Part shown: positions 23,270-23,335 of the stretch, one piece after another
Layout: each line of letters starts with the position of its first letter
Numbering within the stretch: the stretch's first letter is position 1
DNA from: JBOFFC01 sp051648405
Lineage (GTDB): Bacteria; Planctomycetota; Planctomycetia; Pirellulales; Lacipirellulaceae
Direction: 5' to 3'
Assembly (NCBI GenBank): GCA_051648405.1
Contig: JBOFFC010000123.1
Coordinates: forward strand, 1 to 23,335
Length of the DNA: 23,335 bases
The notes under the pieces: generated by a model
The model's input: only the letters and a program-made list of their open reading frames with translations
Told to the model about the DNA's origin: nothing
Database searches by the model: none
Program-made: the position numbers and the translations under genes

Positions 23270-23335
23270 ATGGACGGAAACAGATCGATCGTCACCCCGC
23301 GGGGCTTCACCCTCGTCGAGCTGCTGGTCGTGATC
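23270..23335 (+). CDS. DUF1559-type prepilin-like protein, 5' end only (cut by window edge)
   Basis: Twenty-two codons are visible: a short basic leader 'MDGNRSIVTPRG' followed by the prepilin processing site and helix start 'FTLVELLVVI'. This is the same N-terminus as in the two DUF1559 genes at 7076 and 13991, so a third member is very likely. Other type IV pseudopilins share this N-terminus, and the diagnostic C-terminal part lies outside the window. ATG 23270 is preferred on the ribosome site. The gene follows the fused LamG gene by 79 nt with no obvious terminator between, so cotranscription is possible. Confidence 0.8.
   Translation, partial: MDGNRSIVTPRGFTLVELLVVI

Overview
The window looks like a chromosomal stretch of a high-GC planctomycete, most likely order Pirellulales and probably close to Lacipirellulaceae. 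The genus-level placement is inference. The signs are three genes of the prepilin-like DUF1559 family, a dense set of secreted proteins with PEP-CTERM sorting signals, dockerin-like 'GDxNxDGxVNAADYxxWRD' repeats beside those signals, a planctomycete-type ECF sigma factor with a FecR-like partner, and an FGly-type sulfatase. I saw no rRNA, tRNA, CRISPR array or phage gene.

Layout. 1-668: the 3' end of an IS66-type transposase, followed by non-coding DNA with a three-copy 19-bp tandem repeat. 669-5022: a minus-strand secreted LTD/metallophosphoesterase/dockerin/PEP-CTERM protein, divergent from a glpQ-like glycerophosphodiester phosphodiesterase that overlaps a matrixin-type PEP-CTERM metalloprotease by 4 nt. 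5180-8161: a duplicated-DNRLRE-like dockerin/PEP-CTERM protein, a strong hairpin, then the first DUF1559 pseudopilin-like gene. 8295-11568: a small minus-strand lipoprotein, divergent from a large secreted PHP/CehA-McbA-like metallohydrolase. 11750-13643 (minus): a FecR-like membrane regulator and its ECF sigma factor, 1 nt apart. 13991-18805 (plus): a second DUF1559 gene, two paralogous PEP-CTERM proteins and a sulfatase, likely co-directional with short gaps. 19189-23190: a LamG-like PEP-CTERM protein, then a 979-residue gene that is visibly two LamG/dockerin/PEP-CTERM genes joined in frame. From 23270: the first codons of a third DUF1559 gene, cut by the window edge.

How the genes may work together. 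Nearly every product is predicted to be exported. There are eight PEP-CTERM signals in seven genes, and five dockerin-like regions, which suggests a surface or extracellular-matrix locus. The sulfatase suggests use of sulfated polysaccharide. The sigma/FecR pair is a candidate regulator of the adjacent DUF1559 and PEP-CTERM genes; a 12-bp sequence occurs once facing each side of the divergent intergenic region. The strongest oddities are the fused PEP-CTERM/signal-peptide junction near 21646-21783, the outward-facing 12-mers at 13757 and 13857, the tandem palindromes at 18905-18938, and the row of five inverted repeats at 19001-19150.
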